DNA from: Bacteroidia bacterium | GTDB taxonomy: Bacteria; Bacteroidota; Bacteroidia; Bacteroidales; GCA-2748055 | NCBI GenBank assembly: GCA_030596245.1 | Contig: JAUVKN010000143.1 | Span: 1 to 9,828, forward strand | Direction of reading: 5' to 3' | DNA length: 9,828 nucleotides | Shown here: positions 1-7,033 of the stretch, one piece after another | Position numbering within the stretch: position 1 is the first letter of the stretch | Layout: each line of letters opens with the position of its first letter | Made by a program: the position numbers and the translations under genes | The notes under the pieces: model-generated | Database searches by the model: none | Told to the model about the DNA's origin: nothing | The model's input: the letters and a program-made list of their open reading frames with translations, nothing else

Positions 1-288
1 TGGCTCCTCAGCTTTAGGCTCCTCTTTAGGCTCCTCAGCTTTTGGTTCCTCTTTAGACTCCTCAGCGTTCTTCGCCTCTTGGCTCAGTTCCTCTGTTTGG
101 GCCTCTTCTTTAGATTCTTCGGAAGGCTTTACACTTTCCTCTTGTTGAGATGCAGCATCTTCTACCGGTGTTGCTTTACTTGCAGGTTCAGTCGATTCTA
201 CTTCAGCGGCAACATTCTCGTCAGTTTTTTCACTCTCTTCAGTTGCAGATACAACTTTGTTTTCAACTTTTTTACTCTCGTTAGACAT
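1..288 (-). CDS. Acidic Glu/Lys/Pro-rich protein, N-terminal fragment (runs off left edge)
   Basis: Read on the minus strand from ATG at 288-286, the frame stays open for 96 codons to base 1, so the stop and most of the protein lie outside the window. The protein begins MSNESKKVENKVVSATEESE and is almost wholly Glu, Lys, Ser, Ala, Pro and Thr. It has no Cys, Trp or Phe, no signal peptide and no membrane segment, so this part is probably a disordered cytoplasmic tail. Towards the edge it becomes repetitive (two KEEPKAEEP units). The start is supported by a Bacteroidota-type promoter upstream and by the coding-like composition. Acidic low-complexity N-termini of this kind occur in some Bacteroidota proteins, for example those with DUF349 domains, but nothing visible here proves that family. 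Function unknown. It is transcribed divergently from the sugar-nucleotide operon. Confidence 0.75.
   Translation of the reverse strand, partial: MSNESKKVENKVVSATEESEKTDENVAAEVESTEPASKATPVEDAASQQEESVKPSEESKEEAQTEELSQEAKNAEESKEEPKAEEPKEEPKAEEP
2..55 (-). repeat. 27-base tandem repeat, two copies, in coding sequence
   Basis: Copies at 2-28 and 29-55 match at 25 of 27 bases by hand alignment. A third, decayed copy begins at 56 and may continue the array, and more copies may lie beyond the left edge. The period is a multiple of three, so each copy adds the nine residues KEEPKAEEP without changing the reading frame of the minus-strand gene. Confidence 0.8.
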
Positions 289-343
289 TAGATAATACCT
301 TTAAAATTAATAAGTTAGACATTATAGTTATTTAATCAAGCCG

Positions 344-374
344 CAAAGTTAATAAAACGGTCACAAATCCCAAA
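344..374 (-). promoter_or_regulatory. Bacteroidota-type promoter for the minus-strand acidic protein
   Basis: On the minus strand TTTG (374-371) is followed by 19 bases and then TAACTTTG (351-344), a full match to the phylum consensus of a -33 TTTG and a -7 TAnnTTTG box. Transcription would start near 337-339, giving a leader of about 50 bases before the ATG at 288. A second TTTG at 367-364 lies only 12 bases from the -7 box, too close to serve. Confidence 0.65.
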
Positions 375-497
375 AAAAGATCGGCGTAAAACCCTGTAAA
401 ACCACGATTTGCATTGCTTTCTGCCAAAGAACATCAAGACTTCCTGGCACCATGTCAAAAACTAAAATCCATCATGGCATCTTTTACTTTAAAAATT

Positions 498-505
498 TAA
501 CTTTA
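498..505 (+). promoter_or_regulatory. Weak candidate -7 box for the sugar-nucleotide operon
   Basis: TAACTTTA at 498-505 matches seven of the eight positions of TAnnTTTG, counting the two free ones. No good -33 TTTG sits 19-20 bases upstream. It is the best candidate I find for the operon starting at 532. The leader would be short (about 20 bases) and A/T-rich, as is common in the phylum. The true promoter may be elsewhere in 375-500. Confidence 0.25.
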
Positions 506-531
506 CATTTCATTTAACAAATCTTATTAAT

Positions 532-1860
532 ATGAAAATAGCAGTTGTTGGAACAGGTTATGTGGGGCTCGTATCCGGGACATGTTTTGCAGAAACAGGA
601 ATAACAGTCACCTGTGTGGATATAGACCAGAAGAAGATTGACAATCTGAAACAAGGGATCATTCCCATTTATGAGCCCGGACTTGAGAATATGGTGAAGA
701 GTAATGTTGAAAAAGGTCTTTTATTCTTCAGTACCAACCTGAAAGAGAGCATTGTTGATTGCGATGCTGTTTTTATCGCCGTAGGCACCCCTCCTGATGA
801 GGATGGCAGTGCTGACCTACAATATGTGCTGGCAGTGGCTGACGAAATCGGGCAACATATGCAGGATTACCTGGTCATTGCTACCAAGAGCACCGTACCC
901 ATTAAAACTGCGGAGAAAGTAAGAAAAAAGGTTGCAGAGGCTCTGGCTAAGAGGAAGGTAGACCTGAAGTTTGATGTGGCATCGAACCCCGAATTCCTGA
1001 AAGAGGGTGCTGCCATCAATGACTTTTTGAAGCCCGACCGCATTGTGATCGGGACAGATTCCGAACGTGCTGAAAAGCTCATGCACCGACTGTACAAACC
1101 CTTTCTTTTGAATGGTCACCCCATCATCTTTATGGACATTACTTCTGCAGAAATGACAAAGTACGCAGCCAACTCAATGCTGGCGACGAAAATCAGCTTC
1201 ATGAATGATATTGCAAACCTGTGCGAGGTTGTGGGAGCAGATGTGAATATGGTCCGAAAAGGGATCGGTAGCGATACACGCATAGGCAACAAGTTTATCT
1301 ATCCGGGTGCAGGATATGGCGGAAGTTGCTTCCCGAAGGATGTGAAAGCGTTGATACGGACAGGTGATGAGTATGATCGCTCCCTGAAGATCCTGAAAGC
1401 GGTAGAACTGGTAAATGACAACCAGAAGGGTGTTATACCTACGAAAATCAGGTCTCATTTCGGGAATGACCTCAGGGGTAAAAGAATCGGTATCTGGGGA
1501 TTATCCTTCAAACCGCATACAGATGATATGAGGGAAGCTCCTTCGGTACGGATCATTGAAGAGTTACTCAAGGATGGCGTTGAGATCAGGGCGTACGATC
1601 CCGTTGCCCTGGAAGAGGGCAAACGACAATTGGGAGATAAAATAGAGTATTGTGAAGACAAGTATGAGGCAATGATCGATACTGATGCGCTCGTGGTGAT
1701 TACCGAATGGCCCGAATTCAGGGTTCTGAATTACAAGGTGCTGGATAAGCTGATGATCGAAAAAGTAATTTTCGACGGCAGGAATATTTATGATGCTGAA
1801 GAGCTCCAGGAATATGGATTCACATACTACAGCATCGGAAGACAACCTGTTAAACCCTGA
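532..1860 (+). CDS. ugd: UDP-glucose 6-dehydrogenase
   Basis: Oxidises UDP-glucose to UDP-glucuronate with two NAD+ in the cytoplasm. The 442 residues match the usual length of about 430-450. The N-terminal Rossmann fold starts with MKIAVVGTGYVGLVSG (GxGxxG at 7-12). The middle carries the conserved NPEFLKEG stretch (E154, E158) and the helix with K210 (MTKYAANS). The catalytic thiol lies in GYGGSCFPKD at C266. The C-terminal third has the usual WGLSFKPHTDDMREAPS segment of the UDP-binding domain. No key residue is missing. The ATG at 532 begins directly at the nucleotide-binding strand, so the start is firm. It is the first gene of the operon, and its product is the substrate of the next enzyme, UDP-glucuronate decarboxylase. 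GDP-mannose dehydrogenase is a relative, but the overall motif set fits UDP-glucose dehydrogenase. Confidence 0.96.
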   Translation: MKIAVVGTGYVGLVSGTCFAETGITVTCVDIDQKKIDNLKQGIIPIYEPGLENMVKSNVEKGLLFFSTNLKESIVDCDAVFIAVGTPPDEDGSADLQYVLAVADEIGQHMQDYLVIATKSTVPIKTAEKVRKKVAEALAKRKVDLKFDVASNPEFLKEGAAINDFLKPDRIVIGTDSERAEKLMHRLYKPFLLNGHPIIFMDITSAEMTKYAANSMLATKISFMNDIANLCEVVGADVNMVRKGIGSDTRIGNKFIYPGAGYGGSCFPKDVKALIRTGDEYDRSLKILKAVELVNDNQKGVIPTKIRSHFGNDLRGKRIGIWGLSFKPHTDDMREAPSVRIIEELLKDGVEIRAYDPVALEEGKRQLGDKIEYCEDKYEAMIDTDALVVITEWPEFRVLNYKVLDKLMIEKVIFDGRNIYDAEELQEYGFTYYSIGRQPVKP

Positions 1861-1876
1861 ACCGTATAAAACGAAT

Positions 1877-2818
1877 ATGAAAAGAATTCTTATTACCGGA
1901 GGAGCAGGTTTTATTGGCTCTCATCTGTGCGAGAGACTCCTTCAGGAAGGCAATGAAGTGCTCTGCCTCGACAACTACTTTACCGGGGCCAAGAGAAACA
2001 TTACCCATCTTCTGGAGAATCCATATTTTGAACTGATCAGACATGATGTCACTACACCCTTTTATGTGGAGGTGGATGAGATCTATAACCTGGCTTGTCC
2101 TGCCTCACCCATACATTACCAGTACAATCCAATTAAGACGGTGAAAACATCGGTGATGGGAGCCATTAATATGCTGGGGCTGGCCAAAAGGATCAAAGCC
2201 AAAATACTTCAGGCATCCACCAGTGAAGTATATGGTGATCCCACCATTCATCCTCAACCAGAATCATATTGGGGCAACGTGAATCCGATCGGCTCAAGAT
2301 CTTGTTATGATGAGGGTAAAAGGTGTGCAGAAACCCTTTTCAAGGATTACCACCAACAAAATGGCGTCAGGATCAAGATAGTAAGGATATTCAACACCTA
2401 TGGTCCAAGGATGCACCCCAACGATGGCAGAGTAGTTTCTAATTTCATAGTTCAGGCATTACAGAAAAAGGAGATCACCATCTATGGAGACGGGAGACAA
2501 ACCCGGAGTTTTCAGTATGTGGATGACCTTCTTGAAGGGATAGTACGAATGATGCAAACAGGCGATGACGTGACAGGACCTATTAACCTGGGAAACCCTA
2601 AGGAGTTTACCATCCTGGAGTTGGCTGAAAAGATATTGCAGATGACCGGTTCGAATTCAAAAATCGTTCACATGCCACTACCTCAGGATGATCCCGTTCA
2701 GCGTAAACCCATAATCTCCATGGCAAAGGCCAACCTGAATGATTGGGAACCCGTGGTTGAGCTGGATGAGGGGCTGCAGAAAACCATTGCATATTTTGAA
2801 AAATTGCTAAAAGAATAA
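1877..2818 (+). CDS. uxs: UDP-glucuronate decarboxylase (UDP-xylose synthase)
   Basis: An extended short-chain dehydrogenase that oxidises UDP-glucuronate at C4, decarboxylates it and reduces it again to UDP-xylose, with bound NAD+. The 313 residues start MKRILITGGAGFIGSHLCE (GxxGxxG at 8-14). The catalytic pair is Y144 and K148 in SCYDEGKR, with TSEVYGDP upstream. The stretches NLACPASPIHYQ, NPIGSRSCYDEGKR, FNTYGPRMHPNDGRVVSNF and DPVQRKP are characteristic of this family and separate it from dTDP-glucose 4,6-dehydratase (RfbB) and from UDP-glucose epimerase. The frame is open back to an ATG at 1790, but that start would overlap ugd by 71 bases and add 29 residues ahead of the Rossmann strand, so the ATG at 1877, 16 bases after ugd, is chosen. 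Coupled to Ugd it makes a two-step UDP-glucose to UDP-xylose branch. Confidence 0.95.
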   Translation: MKRILITGGAGFIGSHLCERLLQEGNEVLCLDNYFTGAKRNITHLLENPYFELIRHDVTTPFYVEVDEIYNLACPASPIHYQYNPIKTVKTSVMGAINMLGLAKRIKAKILQASTSEVYGDPTIHPQPESYWGNVNPIGSRSCYDEGKRCAETLFKDYHQQNGVRIKIVRIFNTYGPRMHPNDGRVVSNFIVQALQKKEITIYGDGRQTRSFQYVDDLLEGIVRMMQTGDDVTGPINLGNPKEFTILELAEKILQMTGSNSKIVHMPLPQDDPVQRKPIISMAKANLNDWEPVVELDEGLQKTIAYFEKLLKE

Positions 2819-2820
2819 TT

Positions 2821-3708
2821 ATGAAGGGTATCATTTTGGCCGGGGGTGCTGGTACGCGTCTCTATCCCATTACAAAATCAATCTCCAAACAGATCCTCCC
2901 TGTCTATGACAAACCAATGATTTACTACCCATTGTCGGTGCTCATGCTGGCTGGGATCAAGGATATCCTGATCATCTCCACACCCGAGGATCTCCATCTC
3001 TACCAAACACTTTTGGATGATGGGAGTCAGCTCGGACTTTCACTAAACTACATCATACAGCCATCACCCGACGGACTGGCCCAGGCATTTCTGATCGGTG
3101 AAGAATTCATTGGAAATGACAATGTTTGCCTCATCCTTGGTGATAATATTTTTTATGGGCATGGATTCTCGAAAACACTGAGGAAGGCAGCTGATCTTGA
3201 TCATGGAGCCATCGTCTTCGGCTATTATGTGACCGACCCGGAACGATATGGAGTGGTTGATTTTGATTCAGAGGGCCAGGTATTGAGTCTGGAGGAAAAA
3301 CCAGCACAACCAAAGTCCAATTATGCCGTTACAGGCCTCTATTTCTATGGCAACGATGTGATTGAAAAAGCCAAAATACTCAAACCATCCCAACGGGGTG
3401 AACTTGAGATCACCGATCTAAATAGGTTATACCTGGATGAACACAGGCTGAGTGTCAGGATCATGGGAAGAGGAATGGCATGGCTCGATACCGGCACCCA
3501 TGAAAGTCTGTTGCAAGCATCCAATTATATACATACCATTGAACAGCGCCAGGGATTGAAGATCTCCTGTATCGAAGAGATCGCCTATCAAATGAGGTTC
3601 ATTGGAAAAGATCAATTGTTATCTATTGCTAAGCAGATGAAAAACAGCGCTTACGGGCAGTACTTATTAGGAATAGCTAATGAGCGACTTTTCAACTCAG
3701 ACATATAA
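2821..3708 (+). CDS. rfbA: Glucose-1-phosphate thymidylyltransferase
   Basis: Joins dTTP and glucose-1-phosphate to dTDP-glucose and pyrophosphate, the first step to dTDP-L-rhamnose. The 295 residues are the normal RmlA length. The N-terminus GGAGTRLYP (8-16) is the nucleotide-binding loop, followed by K23 in SKQILPVYDKPMIYYPL. D108 in LGDN is a metal ligand, EEKP lies at 158-161, and WLDTGTHESL (221-230) closes the sugar site. The ATG lies two bases after the uxs stop, consistent with translational coupling. The substrate is probably supplied by the mutase at the end of the operon. RfbB, which should use its product, is not in the window. Confidence 0.96.
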   Translation: MKGIILAGGAGTRLYPITKSISKQILPVYDKPMIYYPLSVLMLAGIKDILIISTPEDLHLYQTLLDDGSQLGLSLNYIIQPSPDGLAQAFLIGEEFIGNDNVCLILGDNIFYGHGFSKTLRKAADLDHGAIVFGYYVTDPERYGVVDFDSEGQVLSLEEKPAQPKSNYAVTGLYFYGNDVIEKAKILKPSQRGELEITDLNRLYLDEHRLSVRIMGRGMAWLDTGTHESLLQASNYIHTIEQRQGLKISCIEEIAYQMRFIGKDQLLSIAKQMKNSAYGQYLLGIANERLFNSDI

Positions 3709-3716
3709 GTGCAGGA

Positions 3717-4253
3717 ATGAAGATCAGAAAGACAGGTTTTGAGGGACTTACCATCCTGGAGCCAAAAGTGTTCGCAGATTCACGAGGGTATTTTCTCGAA
3801 AGTTACCACAGATCCAAGCTGGAGGAGCATGGCATCTTTTATAATTTTATTCAGGATAACCAGTCACACTCCTCTTTTGGTGTAATTCGTGGGCTGCATT
3901 ATCAGAAGGAACCCCATGCCCAGGCAAAATTGATCAGGGTCACAGAAGGTTCCATCTTCGATGTGGCGGTGGACATACGTCCCGACTCCCCCACATTCGG
4001 GCAATGGTATGGCCTTGAGATCAGCGCTGAGAACCACCTCCAGTTATTGATCCCGGGAGGATTTGCCCATGGATTTTCAGTGCTTTCACAACATGCCACT
4101 CTCTTTTATAAATGTGATGCCTACTACCATCCCAAGTCTGAATCAGGGTTACGTTTTGATGATCCCGATTTGAATATCGACTGGAAAATTGATTTGAAAT
4201 CGGCTGTCATTTCTGACAAAGACAAGATATTGCCTCTTTTTAAAAAACTTTAA
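3717..4253 (+). CDS. rfbC: dTDP-4-dehydrorhamnose 3,5-epimerase
   Basis: Inverts C3 and C5 of dTDP-4-dehydro-6-deoxy-D-glucose to give the L-sugar. It is a small cupin enzyme that acts as a dimer; 178 residues is the usual length. The catalytic base is H61 in IRGLHYQ, which is followed by the conserved K/R-rich strand (AKLIRVTEGSIFDVAVDIR, D86). PGGFAHGF and FYKCDAYYHP, with the tyrosines used in proton transfer, are intact. An AGGA sits directly before the ATG (3713-3716), too close to be a normal ribosome site. The gene follows rfbA by 8 bases and precedes rfbD by 10, in the common rfbA-C-D order but without rfbB. Confidence 0.96.
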   Translation: MKIRKTGFEGLTILEPKVFADSRGYFLESYHRSKLEEHGIFYNFIQDNQSHSSFGVIRGLHYQKEPHAQAKLIRVTEGSIFDVAVDIRPDSPTFGQWYGLEISAENHLQLLIPGGFAHGFSVLSQHATLFYKCDAYYHPKSESGLRFDDPDLNIDWKIDLKSAVISDKDKILPLFKKL

Positions 4254-4263
4254 ACTATTAATA

Positions 4264-5130
4264 ATGAGCCATGTATTAGTAACAGGTGCAAACGGACAAC
4301 TTGGACGGGAAATCAAAAAGATCCGAAATAGCTTTAAACAGATCTACACCTTCACAGATATCGAAGAACTGGATGTCACAGATAAAGGAGCCCTGAAATC
4401 TTACATTGCTTCCCATCCGGCTGATTACATTATCAATTGTGCAGCCTTTACTGATGTGGATGGAGCAGAAGCAGAACCCGAGCGGGCCATGCAATTAAAC
4501 AGGGACGTTCTGATCAACTTGAAAGATTGTATTGAAGATTACCCCAACACCAGGCTTATTCACATCTCTACTGATTATATTTTTAAGGGGGATATAATCC
4601 GTCCTCTCAGTGAAGAAGATGCAACTGACCCGCTCAGTGTATATGGGAAAACCAAACTTGAAGGGGAGAAAGTGCTGTATGGCCATCCACGTTCCCTTAT
4701 CATTCGCACGTCATGGTTATTCAGTGTATTCGGCAAGAATTTTGTAAAAAGTATGATTAACCGAATGGATCAGCGAAACGACCTGAGGATCGTCTATGAT
4801 CAGTTGGGAACGCCCACGTACGCAGAGGACCTTAGCAGGGCGATTATGCAGATCATTTCCGATGTTGAATCGGGTAAATCGGCCTTTGTTCCAGGCGTTT
4901 TCAACTTCTCCAATGAAGGAGTCTGCAGCTGGTACGATCTGGCCGTGGAAGTTTGCAGGTTGATCAATTGCAAAGGAAAAGTCCTCCCCGTGGAGACCAA
5001 AGAGTATCCTCTACCGGCAACCAGGCCGGTCTATTCAGTGCTGAACAAATCCAAGATCAAAGAGGTCTATGGAGTGGAGGTGCCATACTGGAGGGAGAGT
5101 CTAGAGAAGTGTATTAAAAATCTATTATAA
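4264..5130 (+). CDS. rfbD: dTDP-4-dehydrorhamnose reductase
   Basis: Reduces dTDP-4-dehydro-L-rhamnose to dTDP-L-rhamnose with NAD(P)H, the last step of the pathway. The 288 residues match RmlD. The N-terminus MSHVLVTGANGQLGREI carries the GxxGxxG motif (8-14). NCAAFTDVDGAE follows, then STDYIFKG. The catalytic YxxxK is Y127 and K131 in SVYGKTKLEGE. RTSWLFSVFGKNFV and the C-terminal TRPVYSVLNKSK segment are also typical. The start is preceded by the A/T-rich stretch ACTATTAATA, with no Shine-Dalgarno site. The stop is 7 bases before the mutase gene. Confidence 0.95.
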   Translation: MSHVLVTGANGQLGREIKKIRNSFKQIYTFTDIEELDVTDKGALKSYIASHPADYIINCAAFTDVDGAEAEPERAMQLNRDVLINLKDCIEDYPNTRLIHISTDYIFKGDIIRPLSEEDATDPLSVYGKTKLEGEKVLYGHPRSLIIRTSWLFSVFGKNFVKSMINRMDQRNDLRIVYDQLGTPTYAEDLSRAIMQIISDVESGKSAFVPGVFNFSNEGVCSWYDLAVEVCRLINCKGKVLPVETKEYPLPATRPVYSVLNKSKIKEVYGVEVPYWRESLEKCIKNLL

Positions 5131-5137
5131 CGATTGA

Positions 5138-6892
5138 ATGAAGCATATGGACAATGAAAGTATCCTGTCGATAGTAAAAGAGAAGGCCCGGATATGGCTG
5201 GATAGTCCCATCGATGAAGCATCGAAGGAAGCCATCCGCCTGATGATGGCCGAAAATGAAACTGAGCTGATCGAAAGTTTTTACAAAGACCTTGAGTTTG
5301 GCACCGGCGGACTCAGGGGGATCATGGGAGTTGGTACAAATCGGATGAATATCTATACGGTAGGAATGGCTACCCAGGGCCTGTGCAACTACCTTCTGAA
5401 GCAGTTCCGGGAAAGAGAAGAGATCAGCATTGCAGTGGCCTATGATTGCCGCAACAACAGCCCGTTGTTTGCGGAAATTACAGCTCAGATCTGTATTGCC
5501 AATGGCATTAAGGCGTACCTGTTTGATGACCTGAGGCCTACACCCGAGCTCAGTTTTGCCATACGCAACCTTGGATGCCAGAGCGGTGTGGTAATAACAG
5601 CCTCCCACAACCCTAAAGAGTACAATGGGTACAAAGTTTACTGGGAGGATGGCGGACAGATCATCAATCCGCATGATGTGAACATCATCCAGGAGGTACA
5701 GCAGATCAAGTCCATCGGGGATGTGAAATTTGATGGTGACCGGGATGCAATCATTCAATTGGGAGAGGAGATGGATGCCCTCTATATTGAGGAGGTGGCC
5801 AAACAGTCACTGAATCCTGAGGTGATTGAGGCTCATTCAGATGTGAAGATTGTTTACACCCCCATCCATGGAACCGGTGTTGAAATGGTTCCCCGTGCCT
5901 TAAAAAAACTGGGATTCAAAAACATCTATAATGTGCCCGAACAAGATGTTGTGGATGGTGATTTCCCCACCGTTGTCTCACCAAATCCAGAGGAATCAGC
6001 TGCCCTCGATCTGGCTCTTAAAAAGGCCGATGAGGTGGGTGCTGACCTGGTGATGGCTACCGATCCCGATGCCGACCGTGTGGGTATTGCTGTCAGGGAC
6101 AACCACGGAAAACTGGTATTGATCAATGGTAACCAGACCGCCTCTTTGCTCACTTATTATCTGCTTTCACAATGGTCGGAAAAGGGAAAGCTTACCGGGA
6201 AAGAGTATATCGTGAAGACCGTGGTCACCACCGAGTTGATTGCGGACATGGCAAGACACTACGGGGTTCCATATTATGATGTACTTACGGGATTTAAATT
6301 TATCGCCGACATCATTAAGAAGAATGAGGGGAAAATGACCTTTATCGGAGGTGGTGAAGAGAGTTATGGTTTCATGATCGGAGATTTTGTCAGGGATAAA
6401 GATGCTGTGGCTTCCTGTTCGATTATTGCTGAGCTAGCTGCCTGGGCCATGAGCCAGGGGAAGAGCGTGTATGATGTTCTGATGGATATCCACCAGAAAT
6501 TTTCGTTCTACCAGGAGTCCCTGATCAACGTGGTCCGGAAAGGTAAATCAGGATCGGAAGAGATCCAGGCTATGATGGCCGGATTCAGAAAAAATCCACC
6601 GGAAAGCATCAACAATTCCAGGGTAGTGGTGATTCATGATTACCTGGAACAGGTGAGTGTTGATACGGGTACCGGAAAACGAACTGAGATCACACTTCCA
6701 AAGTCCAATGTCCTTCAATTCCTGCTGGAAGATGGCAGCAAAATTTCAGTGCGGCCATCCGGTACAGAACCTAAAATCAAATTCTATTTCAGTGTATTTG
6801 ATAAACTGAACAGGCTTGAGGATTTTGATCGCATCAGAGAACTGCTTGAGGAACGTATTCTGAACCTGAAAAAAGAGCTTAAGCTTGTATAA
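5138..6892 (+). CDS. Phospho-sugar mutase, alpha-phosphoglucomutase (PgcA-like)
   Basis: Interconverts glucose-6-phosphate and glucose-1-phosphate (possibly mannose phosphates as well) through a phosphoserine and a bisphosphate intermediate. The 584 residues and the opening FYKDLEFGTGGLRGIMGVG match the long phosphohexomutase group typified by Bacillus PgcA, not the shorter bacterial PGM/PMM of about 460. The four family signatures are complete: TASHNPKEYNGYK with phosphoserine S156; metal loop DPDADR at 309-314; sugar loop GGGEESYG at 404-411; and phosphate-binding RPSGTEP at 539-545. Two ATGs are possible, 5138 and 5147. Neither has a ribosome site, and the choice changes only three residues. 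It follows rfbD by 7 bases and most likely feeds glucose-1-phosphate to RfbA and to a UTP-dependent enzyme encoded elsewhere. Substrate choice between glucose and mannose cannot be settled from motifs alone. Confidence 0.93.
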   Translation: MKHMDNESILSIVKEKARIWLDSPIDEASKEAIRLMMAENETELIESFYKDLEFGTGGLRGIMGVGTNRMNIYTVGMATQGLCNYLLKQFREREEISIAVAYDCRNNSPLFAEITAQICIANGIKAYLFDDLRPTPELSFAIRNLGCQSGVVITASHNPKEYNGYKVYWEDGGQIINPHDVNIIQEVQQIKSIGDVKFDGDRDAIIQLGEEMDALYIEEVAKQSLNPEVIEAHSDVKIVYTPIHGTGVEMVPRALKKLGFKNIYNVPEQDVVDGDFPTVVSPNPEESAALDLALKKADEVGADLVMATDPDADRVGIAVRDNHGKLVLINGNQTASLLTYYLLSQWSEKGKLTGKEYIVKTVVTTELIADMARHYGVPYYDVLTGFKFIADIIKKNEGKMTFIGGGEESYGFMIGDFVRDKDAVASCSIIAELAAWAMSQGKSVYDVLMDIHQKFSFYQESLINVVRKGKSGSEEIQAMMAGFRKNPPESINNSRVVVIHDYLEQVSVDTGTGKRTEITLPKSNVLQFLLEDGSKISVRPSGTEPKIKFYFSVFDKLNRLEDFDRIRELLEERILNLKKELKLV

Positions 6893-6927
6893 AATTAGTC
6901 CCCATCCACTAATAATCAGTAAAATAC

Positions 6928-6958
6928 TTGACTTCGAGTGAAGAACAAGGTAATTTTG
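6928..6958 (+). promoter_or_regulatory. Bacteroidota-type promoter for the secreted metalloprotease
   Basis: TTG (6928-6930, within CTTGAC) is followed by 20 bases and TAATTTTG (6951-6958), a full match to the -7 box TAnnTTTG. Transcription would begin near 6964-6966, leaving a leader of about 70 bases before the GTG at 7034. It suggests the protease gene is expressed separately from the operon just upstream. I see no hairpin with a T-run between 6893 and 6928 that would end the operon. Confidence 0.65.
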
Positions 6959-7033
6959 CAAAGGAAACCACCCAGTTCTCTATCTGTGATCTGATACGGA
7001 TTTAGCTTACAACCTGCAACCTTTTGTATTGAA

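Larger units (their letters stand above)
532..6892 (+). other. Six-gene nucleotide-sugar operon (ugd-uxs-rfbA-rfbC-rfbD-phosphoglucomutase)
   Basis: Six plus-strand genes follow one another with gaps of 16, 2, 8, 10 and 7 bases, and no promoter- or terminator-like sequence stands out between them. All six act on hexose phosphates or nucleotide sugars. A new promoter appears only after the last gene (6928-6958). The joint transcript is inferred from spacing and shared pathway. Confidence 0.85.

Noticed and set aside
79..291. Plus-strand open frame of 70 codons rich in Phe, Leu and Cys
   Set aside because: It is the complement of the acidic minus-strand gene (Glu codons read backwards give Phe and Leu). 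The minus frame has a promoter and biased, protein-like composition.
422..479. Small inverted repeats (TGCCA with TGGCA, CCATG with CATGG) before ugd
   Set aside because: Stems are only five bases with loops of 18 bases; such matches are expected by chance, and no operator or riboswitch fold is recognisable.
452..517. Possible 21-residue leader peptide frame starting MSKTKIHHG upstream of ugd
   Set aside because: No ribosome site, no regulatory codon run, and it would begin before the only candidate promoter box.
1790..1876. Upstream ATG extension of the UDP-glucuronate decarboxylase
   Set aside because: It would overlap ugd by 71 bases and add residues that do not belong to the fold; the ATG at 1877 opens directly on the Rossmann motif.
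5114..5758. Minus-strand open frame of 214 codons
   Set aside because: It lies opposite rfbD's end and the mutase N-terminal half, whose conserved motifs fix the coding strand. No recognisable family.
6876..6885. Perfect palindrome AGCTTAAGCT at the end of the mutase gene
   Set aside because: It is inside the coding sequence, has no loop and no T-run, so it is not a terminator.
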